Source: Paenibacillus luteus
GTDB taxonomy: Bacteria > Bacillota > Bacilli > Paenibacillales > Paenibacillaceae
DNA length: 64,000 bases
Assembly (NCBI RefSeq): GCF_006542765.1
Contig: NZ_SKCD01000001.1
Coordinates: 158,540-222,539, forward strand
Reading direction: 5' to 3'
The position numbers were made by a program, and so were the translations under genes. Each line of letters begins with the position of its first letter. The first letter of the stretch is position 1. The notes under the pieces are model-generated. The model ran no database searches. It had not been told where the DNA came from and saw only the letters and a program-made list of their open reading frames with translations. This document shows, piece by piece, positions 26,311 through 34,981 of this stretch.

Positions 26311-26423
26311 ACCACGGTACTCGCTGCGAAAGGCGTGTTTTTTATGGGCAATGTCGTGGATAACTTGTGCATAATAATCATTTTTCTATGGATAACAACA
26401 CTTAATCAGAAAGGACAGATCCT

Positions 26424-26609
26424 ATGTTATTTACAAATGGTCGACTGCAATCCTTTGAGCAGATGATGAAGCAAGCTCCGCATCACCATCATCGCAGCCC
26501 AAAAAAACAGCCCCAATCGAAAACTAGCTCCTCCCCAAAGCCATCGGATTTAAAACCAAAAAATCGGGAAACACTTGGGGAACAAACGACTTCTCCTATT
26601 GATTTGTAG
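26424..26609 (+). CDS. small basic ICE protein
   Basis: 61 residues after AGAAAGGA at good spacing. It starts MLFTNGRLQSFEQMMKQ and then becomes a disordered tail rich in His, Lys, Pro and Ser. Similar short proteins with an F-x-x-MM-x-Q pattern occur after the relaxase in related ICEs. Function unknown. It sits 113 bases after the relaxase and 12 before the next gene. Confidence 0.55.
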   Translation: MLFTNGRLQSFEQMMKQAPHHHHRSPKKQPQSKTSSSPKPSDLKPKNRETLGEQTTSPIDL

Positions 26610-26621
26610 GAGTGACGCCCC

Positions 26622-27329
26622 ATGAAAAGCAAACAAGAATTTTACAAAGCTTTTTTCGCTGCGCTTACCGTACAAGGCATGGATGTTCGCCGCTCCAACT
26701 CTGCCGACTACTTGGCCGACCTTTATCAAAATGACCAACTCATTGCCTTTTTTACTCGGACAGACAACATCGAGAAAAACCCATTTGTTACTGTGCCGGA
26801 TCGGCTAATGAGCAGCATTCATGACCTAGCCAAAAAAACGGCATTTCAATTGGGTATTTGCTCAGAGAAGCCCTATCACGACAAGACCGAAAAAATTGCA
26901 AATGGTGTGTATAAGCTTTGCGAACACGGCGATGTCATTCTGGCTTGCAAGCATCATCCGCTATTTGAATACGTCTTCTCCACCTACCGTCTGGCCCCAG
27001 ACAATCAAGCACCTGTACAGCGGCAATATTTTTACAACAAGGATGAGGCCATGGAAAGCTTCGCTGTTCGCAGCGGCTTGGTAGATGCCCGAAAACTGTT
27101 CAGCGAATCGGAACTGGTACTCATCCATGATGAAATGGTCAAGTTCCTTATTACCCCCAATGACAAAACGATGGAGCAATTCGAACAAGTGCAGATCCTG
27201 ATTGATCGTCTGGAAGACCTTCTGCCCGCGCTGAAAGAACGGGACATTCATCTTAATTATGATGCCGAATTTGCCCATGACCTTGACGGCAACCCTGATG
27301 TACTGGATGCTGCTGAACCATCCCGTTAA
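26622..27329 (+). CDS. ICE backbone protein of unknown function
   Basis: A 235-residue, soluble, mixed alpha/beta protein without signal or membrane helices. Recognisable only by context: it stands between the relaxase and the coupling protein, where Tn1549-like elements carry YodL/LPD-type accessory proteins. Phrases such as GVYKLCEHGDVILACKHH and YFYNKDEAMESF suggest a small domain that may be an LPD variant. The C-terminus is acidic. I assign no function. Confidence 0.55.
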   Translation: MKSKQEFYKAFFAALTVQGMDVRRSNSADYLADLYQNDQLIAFFTRTDNIEKNPFVTVPDRLMSSIHDLAKKTAFQLGICSEKPYHDKTEKIANGVYKLCEHGDVILACKHHPLFEYVFSTYRLAPDNQAPVQRQYFYNKDEAMESFAVRSGLVDARKLFSESELVLIHDEMVKFLITPNDKTMEQFEQVQILIDRLEDLLPALKERDIHLNYDAEFAHDLDGNPDVLDAAEPSR

Positions 27330-27367
27330 GTCATACCCGTTATTTATTGTAGAAAGAGGGGATTCTC

Positions 27368-28228
27368 ATGCCGCAACCGCAAACCTCCATTTGGGGAACC
27401 ATCTTGACTTGCGTCGAAATCGGGCTGCATATTTATGCCCTGCAAACCGAACATAATCAAGGACTGGCAGTAGATGCCGATTTCGCCAAAGAAATGCTCA
27501 GTGAAGAAGCGCTGAAGCTAGGACAACAACACGGTGATCACCTCTATTTTGATGATACCAAAAGCATTGTCCCTACCTATGAATTGGCTCAGCAAGGGGC
27601 AATCAACCATCCGGAACTTAGCGAGGTGACAGCCAACCCGAACAAGCTGGCACAGGAAGGGCGCTATTTTGCACCTAAATACTTTGGGGAATTTGAAGCG
27701 CCACAAGACGCAGCAGGACAGGCACTAAGCCCGTCTCATCGCTGGGACAACGGTATTTACCTTACAGAACGGCAAGGTATCCAGCAGCTTGCTGTACATC
27801 AAACTGTCGGTAATCAAGTGTTATCGGATATAGCCCTCCACCATGCTTCCGGTCAAGGGGATTACTACTTTTACCCGCTGGGTGACTGTGCCATTCCGGT
27901 TTATGAATTGTCGGCTTCGCATCCTGGCGTACTCGTTCAGGTCATCAATGAAGACAGTCTACTGCATACGCTTTGCGACGATTACCCTGAATATGTCGGG
28001 ATGCACAACCTGCATACGGAGGAATGGGGGCATATTCATGATAGCCCTGCTCCCAAGTCACTCTTTTTGCAAGCACAGCTTGATTATGCCGCTCAGCACG
28101 AGACATTTCCATCAGAGACAGAGGCTCAACTTCCGTCTGCCTATGCTCCGTTGAACGGTTCTCCTGCACTACAGGCTAGGGAATCTCCCGAAGATTTTTT
28201 TGAACCATGCGAGGAGATAGAGTGGTGA
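27368..28228 (+). CDS. ICE backbone protein with two related repeats
   Basis: A 286-residue acidic soluble protein with GAAAGAGGGG before the ATG. Two halves look related: LSEEALKLGQQHGDHLYF followed by a PTYEL end near 40-75, and LSDIALHHASGQGDYYFY followed by a PVYEL end near 155-190. The first 20 residues (SIWGTILTCVEIGLHIY) resemble a DUF6329-like start seen in similar ICEs. Its stop lies within the start region of the VirD4 N-terminal gene, so it is translationally coupled to the coupling protein and may be part of the relaxosome interface; this is inferred from position. Confidence 0.5.
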   Translation: MPQPQTSIWGTILTCVEIGLHIYALQTEHNQGLAVDADFAKEMLSEEALKLGQQHGDHLYFDDTKSIVPTYELAQQGAINHPELSEVTANPNKLAQEGRYFAPKYFGEFEAPQDAAGQALSPSHRWDNGIYLTERQGIQQLAVHQTVGNQVLSDIALHHASGQGDYYFYPLGDCAIPVYELSASHPGVLVQVINEDSLLHTLCDDYPEYVGMHNLHTEEWGHIHDSPAPKSLFLQAQLDYAAQHETFPSETEAQLPSAYAPLNGSPALQARESPEDFFEPCEEIEW

Positions 28229-28722
28229 CACTCAAAACCAAGCTGTGGCTTTCACTGCTGTTCCTTACACTTGGAGCCGTCTTCAATCTTTTTTTCACTA
28301 CGGCCTTGCATAACCTTTTGTCTGGAACGACGAGAACGTTGGCTTTCCCTTCATTAAGCCTTAGCCTCAACAGTCTGCTGTACACCAAGGCTCATCTACT
28401 GCTTTTTCTATGCTTTCAGGGCATTGTAATGGTGTTGGCTGTCCTATTCTTCCTGGCGAACAGTCAGCCTTACCAAAGCAAGCTGAAGCGAGTTGCTCCG
28501 GGAATTGAAACACCGGTTCCAGTCGGACAGCATCAGCACGGTTCGGCACGTTGGATGCAGGAGAACGAAATGCCCCACTTATTTGAAAGTCAAACGGTTG
28601 ACCTTGGACATCCATTCATCCGGCACTTAATGGACACTGGTTATGACGACCTGACCTTTATGAATTCCAAAGACAAGGAGGACGCTTTGCATGAAGTTCA
28701 TTCACCTGAAGGGGATTCCTAG
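28225..28722 (+). CDS. membrane part of the VirD4 coupling protein (separate polypeptide)
   Basis: About 165 residues starting with GTG eight bases after GAGGAG. Two membrane helices (about 5-28 and 57-82) are followed by PVPVGQHQHGSARWMQ, the typical link between the membrane anchor and the ATPase of VirD4-like proteins in Bacillota ICEs. The frame then ends. The ATPase follows as a second frame that overlaps by 32 bases and has its own strong ribosome site. So the coupling protein seems to be made as two polypeptides that must associate. A recent frameshift is the alternative. Confidence 0.75.
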   Translation: MTLKTKLWLSLLFLTLGAVFNLFFTTALHNLLSGTTRTLAFPSLSLSLNSLLYTKAHLLLFLCFQGIVMVLAVLFFLANSQPYQSKLKRVAPGIETPVPVGQHQHGSARWMQENEMPHLFESQTVDLGHPFIRHLMDTGYDDLTFMNSKDKEDALHEVHSPEGDS

Positions 28723-30295
28723 ACGGATGAAAGCCATTAACTCCGATTCAACCCATGATGCTCCACCTTCCTTCTCTTCTGGCGGAATTGTCCTTGGGCT
28801 GCATCAGCAGCGCAATAAGGAGCGCTTATATTATATCGGTGACGATGTTCACAGTCTTTGCATAGGGGCAACCCGCAGCGGCAAATCTCGCTCCGTCGTG
28901 CTGCAATCCATTGGCCTTTTGGGACTTGCTGGAGAATCCATCGTCATTAGTGATCCCAAAGCGGAATTATTTCATTTCAGCCATGTTTTGTTGGAAAAGT
29001 TAGGTTACACCGTACGGACACTGGATTTTCGCCATCCTGAAAAAAGCCACCATTACAACCTGCTCCAACCCGTCATTGATGCTGCCTTGAAGGGAGATCA
29101 GGAACAAGCGGAAATGCTGGCCTGGGATATGACACAAGTGCTGGTTGGCAAAGCGGAAGGGGAAAAAATCTGGACGAACGGGGAAATGTCCGTCATTGCC
29201 GCTTCTATTCTCAGCGTGGTATGGGACAACATTAAACGTCCTGAATATCAAAACCTGACCAATGTTTACTGGTTCCTCGCAGAAATGAACCGACCAATCG
29301 GCAATAAAACACCCATGCAAGAATACGTCAAACGGTTGCCTCAACAGCACCCGGCCCGAGCCTTGCTCAGCATTTCGGATATTGCGCCCTCCCGCACCAA
29401 AGGCAGTTTCTATACCTCAGCACTCACCACGCTCCGGCTGTTCACCTCGAAATCCATCTATGCCATTACCCATAAAAGCGACTTTTCTCTGGCCGATCTG
29501 GGTCGTGAGAAACAGGCGCTTTTTATTATTTTGCCGGATGAAAAAACGACCTTCTACCCCGTCGCCTCCCTCATGGTGTCCCAGCTCTATGAACTGCTGA
29601 CCGCTCAAGCCGATGAGCGCGGTGGGCGTTTACAGCAGCGAGTCAACTTTATTCTGGACGAGTTCGGCAACTTCACACCGATTGCAGACTTCACCAACAA
29701 ACTCACCGTTGGCGGCGGACGTGGGATGCGCTTCAACTTGTTTTTACAGAGTTTTGAGCAACTGAAGGAAAAGTACGATGATCATGCCGCCAACACAATC
29801 AAGAGTAACTGCCAAACTTGGATTTATCTGCAGGCGGATGATCTGGAGACGCTTCGCGAAATTAGCGAAAAGCTGGGAACATACACAACCTCCAGCTACC
29901 AGCTCTCTGCTTCCCACGGCAAATACTCCACGCCAACCACCTCGCATTCGCTCAATCTACTGGAGCGCAAGCTGCTAACGGTAGATGAAGTACGCCGCAT
30001 CTCCCGCCCTTACCAAATTGTCCTCTCCCGCTCTCATCCTGCCATGATGTTTTCCCCTGATCTGAGTCAGTGGGCATTCAACCGTATGATGGGCCTTGGA
30101 GACAAAGAGCATAACCGAAAGCTGCGGGAAGAACGTGAACAGCGGCGACCAATTCTCACGGATACGAGAGAGGAGGTGAAACTATGGAACATCTGGATTT
30201 ACTATCAAAAGGACATTACGAGGCAACTAGCCGAACAGCGCCAGCAAGCAGCAGGAGCACATGGTGGGTTTATGACTCCTCCCTCAGACGATTAA
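28691..30295 (+). CDS. VirD4/TraG-type coupling ATPase
   Basis: 534 residues with AAGGAGG eight bases before ATG. It starts with GGIVLGLHQQRNKERLYYIG, then Walker A GATRSGKS near 59-66, and Walker B FILDEFGNF near 320, followed by a typical C-terminal ATPase half (QSFEQLKEKYDDHAANTIKSN is cut here to its key part QSFEQLKEKY). It pumps the relaxase-DNA complex into the type IV secretion channel. No membrane helix of its own: these are in the overlapping upstream gene. It overlaps by 112 bases with the next gene. Confidence 0.9.
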   Translation: MKFIHLKGIPRRMKAINSDSTHDAPPSFSSGGIVLGLHQQRNKERLYYIGDDVHSLCIGATRSGKSRSVVLQSIGLLGLAGESIVISDPKAELFHFSHVLLEKLGYTVRTLDFRHPEKSHHYNLLQPVIDAALKGDQEQAEMLAWDMTQVLVGKAEGEKIWTNGEMSVIAASILSVVWDNIKRPEYQNLTNVYWFLAEMNRPIGNKTPMQEYVKRLPQQHPARALLSISDIAPSRTKGSFYTSALTTLRLFTSKSIYAITHKSDFSLADLGREKQALFIILPDEKTTFYPVASLMVSQLYELLTAQADERGGRLQQRVNFILDEFGNFTPIADFTNKLTVGGGRGMRFNLFLQSFEQLKEKYDDHAANTIKSNCQTWIYLQADDLETLREISEKLGTYTTSSYQLSASHGKYSTPTTSHSLNLLERKLLTVDEVRRISRPYQIVLSRSHPAMMFSPDLSQWAFNRMMGLGDKEHNRKLREEREQRRPILTDTREEVKLWNIWIYYQKDITRQLAEQRQQAAGAHGGFMTPPSDD

Positions 30296-30630
30296 TCAGC
30301 GGTAAGAGACGCATTAGGCAATTTGCAACAAGTGCCTTTGCCACCTGCTGGCTGTTAGGAGTTGCCCCATCGGCCTCAGCATCAGACATTCAAAACAGCA
30401 AGCTGGTTAAAGGAACCGAGAAGCTAATTGGTGATGTAACCACCTGGCTAATGATCCTAGCTCCCGTTGTAGCGGGCCTACTCATTATTTATTTCTGTAT
30501 TCGACGCTCAGCTGCTGACGAAATGGACACAAAGAAATGGAACAATCGGATTATTGTAGCGATCATCTCTTGCATCGGCGCTGTGCTAGGATCGGCTACG
30601 CTGAACCTTATTATCGGTTACTATAAATAA
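30184..30630 (+). CDS. VirB2-like small membrane protein (pilin-like)
   Basis: 148 residues. GAGGAGG lies seven bases before the ATG, which is inside the end of the coupling ATPase gene. A long basic N-terminus leads to a signal-like helix ending in APSASAS (near residue 67), then two membrane helices (about 86-106 and 122-145) separated by a short charged loop. This is the VirB2/TrbC plan of small two-helix conjugation proteins. It probably forms part of the channel or a short surface structure. Confidence 0.65.
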   Translation: MEHLDLLSKGHYEATSRTAPASSRSTWWVYDSSLRRLISGKRRIRQFATSAFATCWLLGVAPSASASDIQNSKLVKGTEKLIGDVTTWLMILAPVVAGLLIIYFCIRRSAADEMDTKKWNNRIIVAIISCIGAVLGSATLNLIIGYYK

Positions 30631-30693
30631 ACCGAACTTGCCTCATACGGCTCACTCTTAATATTCCAACTTTATTTTTGGAGGTTTTGAACA

Positions 30694-30924
30694 ATGAAAA
30701 GATGGATGAAGGCAATCAAAGAAAAAAGTGTATACACCGTGGTTTTGGCCAAACAAGCGCTTGGTAATCGACGTGGAGAAGGCTTTGTAGATAGTGCTGT
30801 GAAAATTCTGATGGCCGTCGTCATTGGTGCGTTGCTGTTGGCGGGGCTGTACCTGCTGTTTAATGGAACCATCCTGCCGACCCTAACACAGCGCATCAAA
30901 GACATGTTCAACTACAAGGGATAA
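30694..30924 (+). CDS. Maff2-family small membrane protein
   Basis: 76 residues after TTGGAGG. A basic start, the phrase GEGFVDSAVKILMAVVIGAL and one membrane helix (about 36-56) followed by TILPTLTQRIKDMFNY: the pattern of the Maff2/DUF6133 mobile-element family, always next to VirB2- and VirB6-like genes. Probably a structural subunit of the conjugation channel. GEGFVD near the helix resembles the processed region of type IV pilin-like proteins, so it might be a substrate of the CpaA-like peptidase encoded downstream. Confidence 0.75.
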   Translation: MKRWMKAIKEKSVYTVVLAKQALGNRRGEGFVDSAVKILMAVVIGALLLAGLYLLFNGTILPTLTQRIKDMFNYKG

Positions 30925-30985
30925 ATCTACTACCTTCAGTGAGGTGCGGCGACAACACCGCGCCTTGCAGAGAGGAGGAGGGCCA

Positions 30986-31822
30986 ATGGATAAAATTCTG
31001 TTATTGCTCATCATTGCTATTTTAAACGGTTCACTGATCTATCTGGATACGCTTTTAAAAGAGATCATTCCCATTTCGTTGTATGCGGAGACATACATGA
31101 CGATGACCACCGGTGCTAATTTGCTGGAAGACTTGTACGACATCATATTCTCCTTTGGAGTAGCTCTGATGATTCTCAAATTTCTCAAAAAAGGATTCGA
31201 GATTTATGTATTGTGGAGCGACGGCGATCCAGACGAAGAACCCCTGTTCCTTCTCACCAATTTCTTTCGCGCCATGGCTGTAGCCGTTTGTTTCCCAACC
31301 GTCTACTCCTGGCTTGGCAGTATCGTTGAAGATTTGACCGACCGTTTGCTCAGCGTAATTGGGCAATCTACCCAGTATAATTGGCAAGTTTGGGTTAGTG
31401 CGCTGGAATCGGCCGGACTGGTAACGGCTTTGTTCGGACTCATCTTCATTGTGTGTTTTTTCATTCTGTACTTTCAGTTTCTCATGCGGGGACTGGAGAT
31501 GTTTATTTTACGGGTTGGCCTTCCACTGGCTTGTGTCGGGCTACTGGACAACGACAAAGGTGTTTTCCGGGCATATGCCCAAAAGTTCACCCAGTCCATG
31601 CTGGCTGTCGTCATTCAGATTGCGCTTGCCAAACTCGGTGTAGGGCTGATGCTGCAAAATCATGTATTTTGGGGTATGGCCTGCATGATGCTGGCGATTC
31701 GCACGCCTCGCTTCCTGTCCGACTTCCTCATCACAACTGGCGGTGGAGGCGGTGTCGTCAACAACGTCTATCACAGCATCAAGCTGGTTGGTATGGCACG
31801 CAAGCTGAGCAAGGCTGGTTAA
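30986..31822 (+). CDS. VirB6/TrbL-like polytopic membrane protein
   Basis: 278 residues starting at the ATG that follows GAGGAGGAGGG. Several membrane helices: about 3-21, 45-65, 90-110, 150-175, 195-215 and a last one near 225-245, then a glycine-rich patch (TTGGGGGVVNN). It is the channel scaffold of the type IV secretion system. It lies in the usual order VirB2-like, Maff2, VirB6-like. The next small membrane protein starts 4 bases after its stop. Confidence 0.8.
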   Translation: MDKILLLLIIAILNGSLIYLDTLLKEIIPISLYAETYMTMTTGANLLEDLYDIIFSFGVALMILKFLKKGFEIYVLWSDGDPDEEPLFLLTNFFRAMAVAVCFPTVYSWLGSIVEDLTDRLLSVIGQSTQYNWQVWVSALESAGLVTALFGLIFIVCFFILYFQFLMRGLEMFILRVGLPLACVGLLDNDKGVFRAYAQKFTQSMLAVVIQIALAKLGVGLMLQNHVFWGMACMMLAIRTPRFLSDFLITTGGGGGVVNNVYHSIKLVGMARKLSKAG

Positions 31823-31825
31823 GCT

Positions 31826-32035
31826 ATGGTAACACTGGAGGAGTTGGCCCAGGCTTGTATCCTGCTCATTCGTGTAGGCTGCGTGTTCCGTTTCATCTAC
31901 ACGATGATTCGCTTATCCGGTGCAGATGAGGAATCCAGTAAATACAAAAAGCGTGCTCGTAATGTAGTCATCTTTTATATTTTGGCTGAAAGCATTTGGC
32001 AGGTGAAGGAGCTTATCTTATTTTACTATCAGTAA
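31826..32035 (+). CDS. small membrane protein of the transfer region
   Basis: 69 residues; the ATG lies three bases after the VirB6-like stop and the ribosome site overlaps that gene's end. Two hydrophobic stretches (about 8-28 and 46-66) around a charged loop EESSKYKKRARN. No family named with certainty. It is co-translated with the VirB6-like protein, which suggests a channel partner. Confidence 0.6.
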   Translation: MVTLEELAQACILLIRVGCVFRFIYTMIRLSGADEESSKYKKRARNVVIFYILAESIWQVKELILFYYQ

Positions 32036-32052
32036 ATCATCAACCGTTGCCG

Positions 32053-33312
32053 TTATCTCTCCCACTCTTCTTCCTCATCTTGCAACCCGCTATATGCAAT
32101 GTTCTTCTTCACATCCGTGCGGTGATCATCCAACCAGGCTTGTGGATTTTGGGAGCGAATGATGTCCTCCAGACGCTCTATTCGTTGCCGCAAGGCCGTA
32201 CAAAGCGCATTACAACGGGCCTCATCGACGAAGAGGGAACCACGGAAAATATCCCTGAGCTCTTCTTCTATGCCTTGCAGCACAGACAAATCCAGCCAGT
32301 CAAACGAAGTCACCAGTTTAATTTGTTCATCATGGTCAGGTTTGAATGGTTTACATGTCAGCTTGCCGTCTGCTCGTATTAAGCCTAACGGTTTAGAAAA
32401 CCACATGGACGATCCGCTATCGTAAATGGGCGCTGGCCCAATCCATTCTAATGTCTCTGCATCACGGATCACGCCAAAATTGTTCTGATGCCGGTCTTCA
32501 TTGGCAATCAAATAATCCACCACCATCATCCGATCAAGTGCCCCAGCGATACCAGAGATGCCCAGCTTCTCACAGCAGTTCACGTAATGCTGATACACCG
32601 ATACATGATTAGGCTTTTGCTGGGTATGCATCACATACCAGGCCGTAATAAGTTCTGTCTGCGGGGTAATGAAATTTTCACACACACTGTAAGGATATTC
32701 CTCCTGCTCCATTAGAGTGTAAGGAACGTGAGGAATGCCTAACCGCTCCATGATCTTGCTGGCAATCACTTCATTGTATGGCTCCTGCTGGGTCGCGCCG
32801 CTGCCGCCTTTTACCAGACAACGCTTCTCGCTCACAATCACCCATTTCTTTTTCAACCAGCCATCCGATGTATTGTCCGGCGATATCAGACTAATGGCAT
32901 CGGATGAACCTTGCCCGAACAAGACATTCCCAACATCATCCGAAAACGGATTTTCAAAAAAGTTAATAGATGACCAGTTTATAGTTGAACCTTTTGGCAT
33001 GATCCAATATTGATCGGACAGGCTAAGCCCCAAGCTTTTATCCAGCAGTTTTTGCGTGGTCGATAAGTTTAATTCCAAGAGCGCTTCTTTAATCCCGTCC
33101 CGACTGGCTGGAATTGCACGCCCTCTCCACCATTCATTCAGGGCAGCACGATCCACTTTCCCTTTCTTGACAGGAACTCCTACTGGCACATGACGCTCGG
33201 CATAAACCTGTCCGATGACCGAAATGGAAACCGTCGCTTCATCCAATTCAAGCTCGGCAACAGGTTCGTTCTTATGCATGAGAACATAGTTCCTATGAAA
33301 CGTTTTTGCCAT
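32053..33312 (-). CDS. HipA-like protein kinase without a HipB partner (cargo)
   Basis: 419 residues on the strand opposite to the backbone, with GGAG eight bases before ATG. The C-terminal half has the HipA/PI3K-like kinase marks: WLKKKWVIV with KRCLVKGG (ATP site), DYLIANEDRHQNNFG (catalytic loop) and YDSGSSMW (metal Asp). The N-terminal part is about 190 residues and differs from classic HipA. No small HTH protein of HipB type lies next to it. It could be an orphan toxin, a phage-sensing kinase, or a host regulator used by the ICE. It is inserted between the VirB6-type and PrgI-type genes. Confidence 0.75.
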   Translation of the reverse strand: MAKTFHRNYVLMHKNEPVAELELDEATVSISVIGQVYAERHVPVGVPVKKGKVDRAALNEWWRGRAIPASRDGIKEALLELNLSTTQKLLDKSLGLSLSDQYWIMPKGSTINWSSINFFENPFSDDVGNVLFGQGSSDAISLISPDNTSDGWLKKKWVIVSEKRCLVKGGSGATQQEPYNEVIASKIMERLGIPHVPYTLMEQEEYPYSVCENFITPQTELITAWYVMHTQQKPNHVSVYQHYVNCCEKLGISGIAGALDRMMVVDYLIANEDRHQNNFGVIRDAETLEWIGPAPIYDSGSSMWFSKPLGLIRADGKLTCKPFKPDHDEQIKLVTSFDWLDLSVLQGIEEELRDIFRGSLFVDEARCNALCTALRQRIERLEDIIRSQNPQAWLDDHRTDVKKNIAYSGLQDEEEEWER

Positions 33313-33425
33313 ACGATCTACTCCATTCTTAGCTTCCTTTCTTCCATTATAACAAGTCTGAATAGGCTCCGCAGAAAGAAATCAATGTTTTCCATATGTC
33401 CCCGTAGAGAGGAGACTTTCCCACA

Positions 33426-33749
33426 ATGACTCAAGAACCGCTAAGCTTGTACATTCCTATGGGCGTTAAACCGGAGACGGAATGGTTTCCTGGTTTTGGA
33501 AGGCGGCAATTGCTGCAAGCAGCCCTCGGTTCCGCTCTAACGCTGGCTGTCGCCCTGCTCATTTGGCTGTTTAAGGGCAGTATCCCATTTATCATCGTCA
33601 CGTTTTTAAGCGGTGTAGCAGCTTCCGTCATGATTACGACCAAGGATCGGCATAACCTGTCCGTATTGGATCAACTTCGCTTTATGGTTGCCTTCAAAAA
33701 AAGCCAAAAGCATTATGCTTACCGTGCATGGCCGGAATGGGAAGAGTGA
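33426..33749 (+). CDS. PrgI/VirB3-like membrane protein
   Basis: 107 residues after AGAGGAG. Two adjacent membrane helices (about 31-48 and 51-68) flanked by soluble ends, with a tail ending AYRAWPEWEE. This is the size and plan of PrgI/VirB3-type subunits that anchor VirB4 at the membrane. It begins the second part of the transfer operon after the HipA-like cargo gene. The family call rests on architecture and place. Confidence 0.6.
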   Translation: MTQEPLSLYIPMGVKPETEWFPGFGRRQLLQAALGSALTLAVALLIWLFKGSIPFIIVTFLSGVAASVMITTKDRHNLSVLDQLRFMVAFKKSQKHYAYRAWPEWEE

Positions 33750-33754
33750 TCGGC

Positions 33755-34198
33755 ATGAGTTTAACAACAGGAATAGGTATTTTGTTCACGCTGCTGCTTT
33801 TAATCGCCAGTATATACGATGTAAAGACACGGCAGATCCCAAATCGTCTGCCGCTGGCTATCGGCATACTTGGGCTATTTCAAAGTGCTCCCCTTCCTGC
33901 CTTTCTTGGTCTGCTTATGACCGGATTACCTTATTTTCTAGCTGCCGTATGCTCTGGCGGCAAAATAGGCGGCGGTGATATTAAGCTGATGTCTGCTTGC
34001 GGCATGGTGTTAGGACCTGTTTATGGCACGTTACAAAGTATTCTCGGTCTTATGCTGGTACTTCTGTTTGCCTTAGTATTCGGTTTACGTCATGGCTTCC
34101 AAGCGACAAAGCATACCGCCCTGCCGCTGGCTCCATTTCTGTCTGCTGGCGGTGCTTTGACCTATTTAGGTTCCGCCCTTTTCCATGTTGCCATTTAA
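33755..34198 (+). CDS. cpaA: CpaA/TadV-like prepilin peptidase
   Basis: 147 residues, polytopic. Two catalytic aspartates of the type IV prepilin peptidase family are visible: SIYDVKTRQIPN near residue 25, and GGKIGGGDIKLM near 70-80 (the G-x-G-D motif). It lacks the N-methylating half, so it is of the short CpaA/TadV type. It should cut leader peptides from the pilin-like proteins of this cluster. The ATG at 33755 follows the stop of the PrgI-like gene by 5 bases. Confidence 0.85.
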   Translation: MSLTTGIGILFTLLLLIASIYDVKTRQIPNRLPLAIGILGLFQSAPLPAFLGLLMTGLPYFLAAVCSGGKIGGGDIKLMSACGMVLGPVYGTLQSILGLMLVLLFALVFGLRHGFQATKHTALPLAPFLSAGGALTYLGSALFHVAI

Positions 34199-34219
34199 AA
34201 TTGATGAGGAGGTTATCGT

Positions 34220-34981
34220 TTGAAACCCTTTTTTCGCAATCGTACCGTTGTAGGTATTACTTGTATTGCCCTTTCACTCATACTTGCCCTCGGCATTGCT
34301 CCTTTGTTGAATCGTACAAGCAATGAACAAATGACTATCGTTCGGATTGCCAAAGACGTTTCCAAAGGAGTCACAGTTACAGCCGCACACGTCGAGACGG
34401 TTCAAGTAGGAGCCTTTCGTGTGCCTATCGATGTGTTGACTTCACCTGATGCGGTCATTGGTCAATACGCCACAGTGGATATGAAGCCAGGCGATTATAT
34501 CATGCCTTCAAAGCTGTCGAGAACGCCACTGGATGCTTATATAGGCCGCTTGAATGGTCATAAGCAGGCCATTTCAGTAACCATTAAAAGCTTGGCCGCT
34601 GGTTTATCTGGCAAGTTGCAGCCTGGCGACATCATTACCTTGATTGCTTCCGATTATGGTGAACTGCGTACAACTACGCTGCCGCCGGAATTACAATATG
34701 TCGAAGTGTTGGCCGTAACCGCGAGCAGCGGCGTAGACGCTCAGACAAACCCTCCTTCATCTGACAATCAGGAAGACGAATATGAATTACCCTCTACGCT
34801 AACCTTGCTGGTGCTGCCTCAACAATCACAGCTGCTGGCTGATTTGGAAACAAAAGCAAAGCTGCACGCAACACTCGTATACCGGGGAACACCTGATTCC
34901 GCCAAAACCTTCATTGACAAGCAAGATGCGTTCCTCTCCTCAAGCACCGCGCCAAAGGAGGGCCAAGACGGTGAACAATAA
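34220..34981 (+). CDS. cpaB: CpaB/RcpC-like SAF-domain protein
   Basis: 253 residues starting with TTG after GAGGAGG. One N-terminal membrane helix (about 11-30), then a SAF domain (VRIAKDVSKGVTVTAAHVE) and an RcpC-like domain (about 105-215) with LQPGDIITLIA. In Tad pili this protein stabilises the outer assembly; in a Gram-positive cell it would act on the outside of the membrane. It overlaps the next gene by 11 bases. Confidence 0.8.
   Translation: MKPFFRNRTVVGITCIALSLILALGIAPLLNRTSNEQMTIVRIAKDVSKGVTVTAAHVETVQVGAFRVPIDVLTSPDAVIGQYATVDMKPGDYIMPSKLSRTPLDAYIGRLNGHKQAISVTIKSLAAGLSGKLQPGDIITLIASDYGELRTTTLPPELQYVEVLAVTASSGVDAQTNPPSSDNQEDEYELPSTLTLLVLPQQSQLLADLETKAKLHATLVYRGTPDSAKTFIDKQDAFLSSSTAPKEGQDGEQ

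Noticed and set aside
31453..31929. 158-codon frame within the VirB6-like gene
   Set aside because: Runs in a second frame of a clear membrane-protein gene, with odd Arg/His/Cys-rich composition and no ribosome site.
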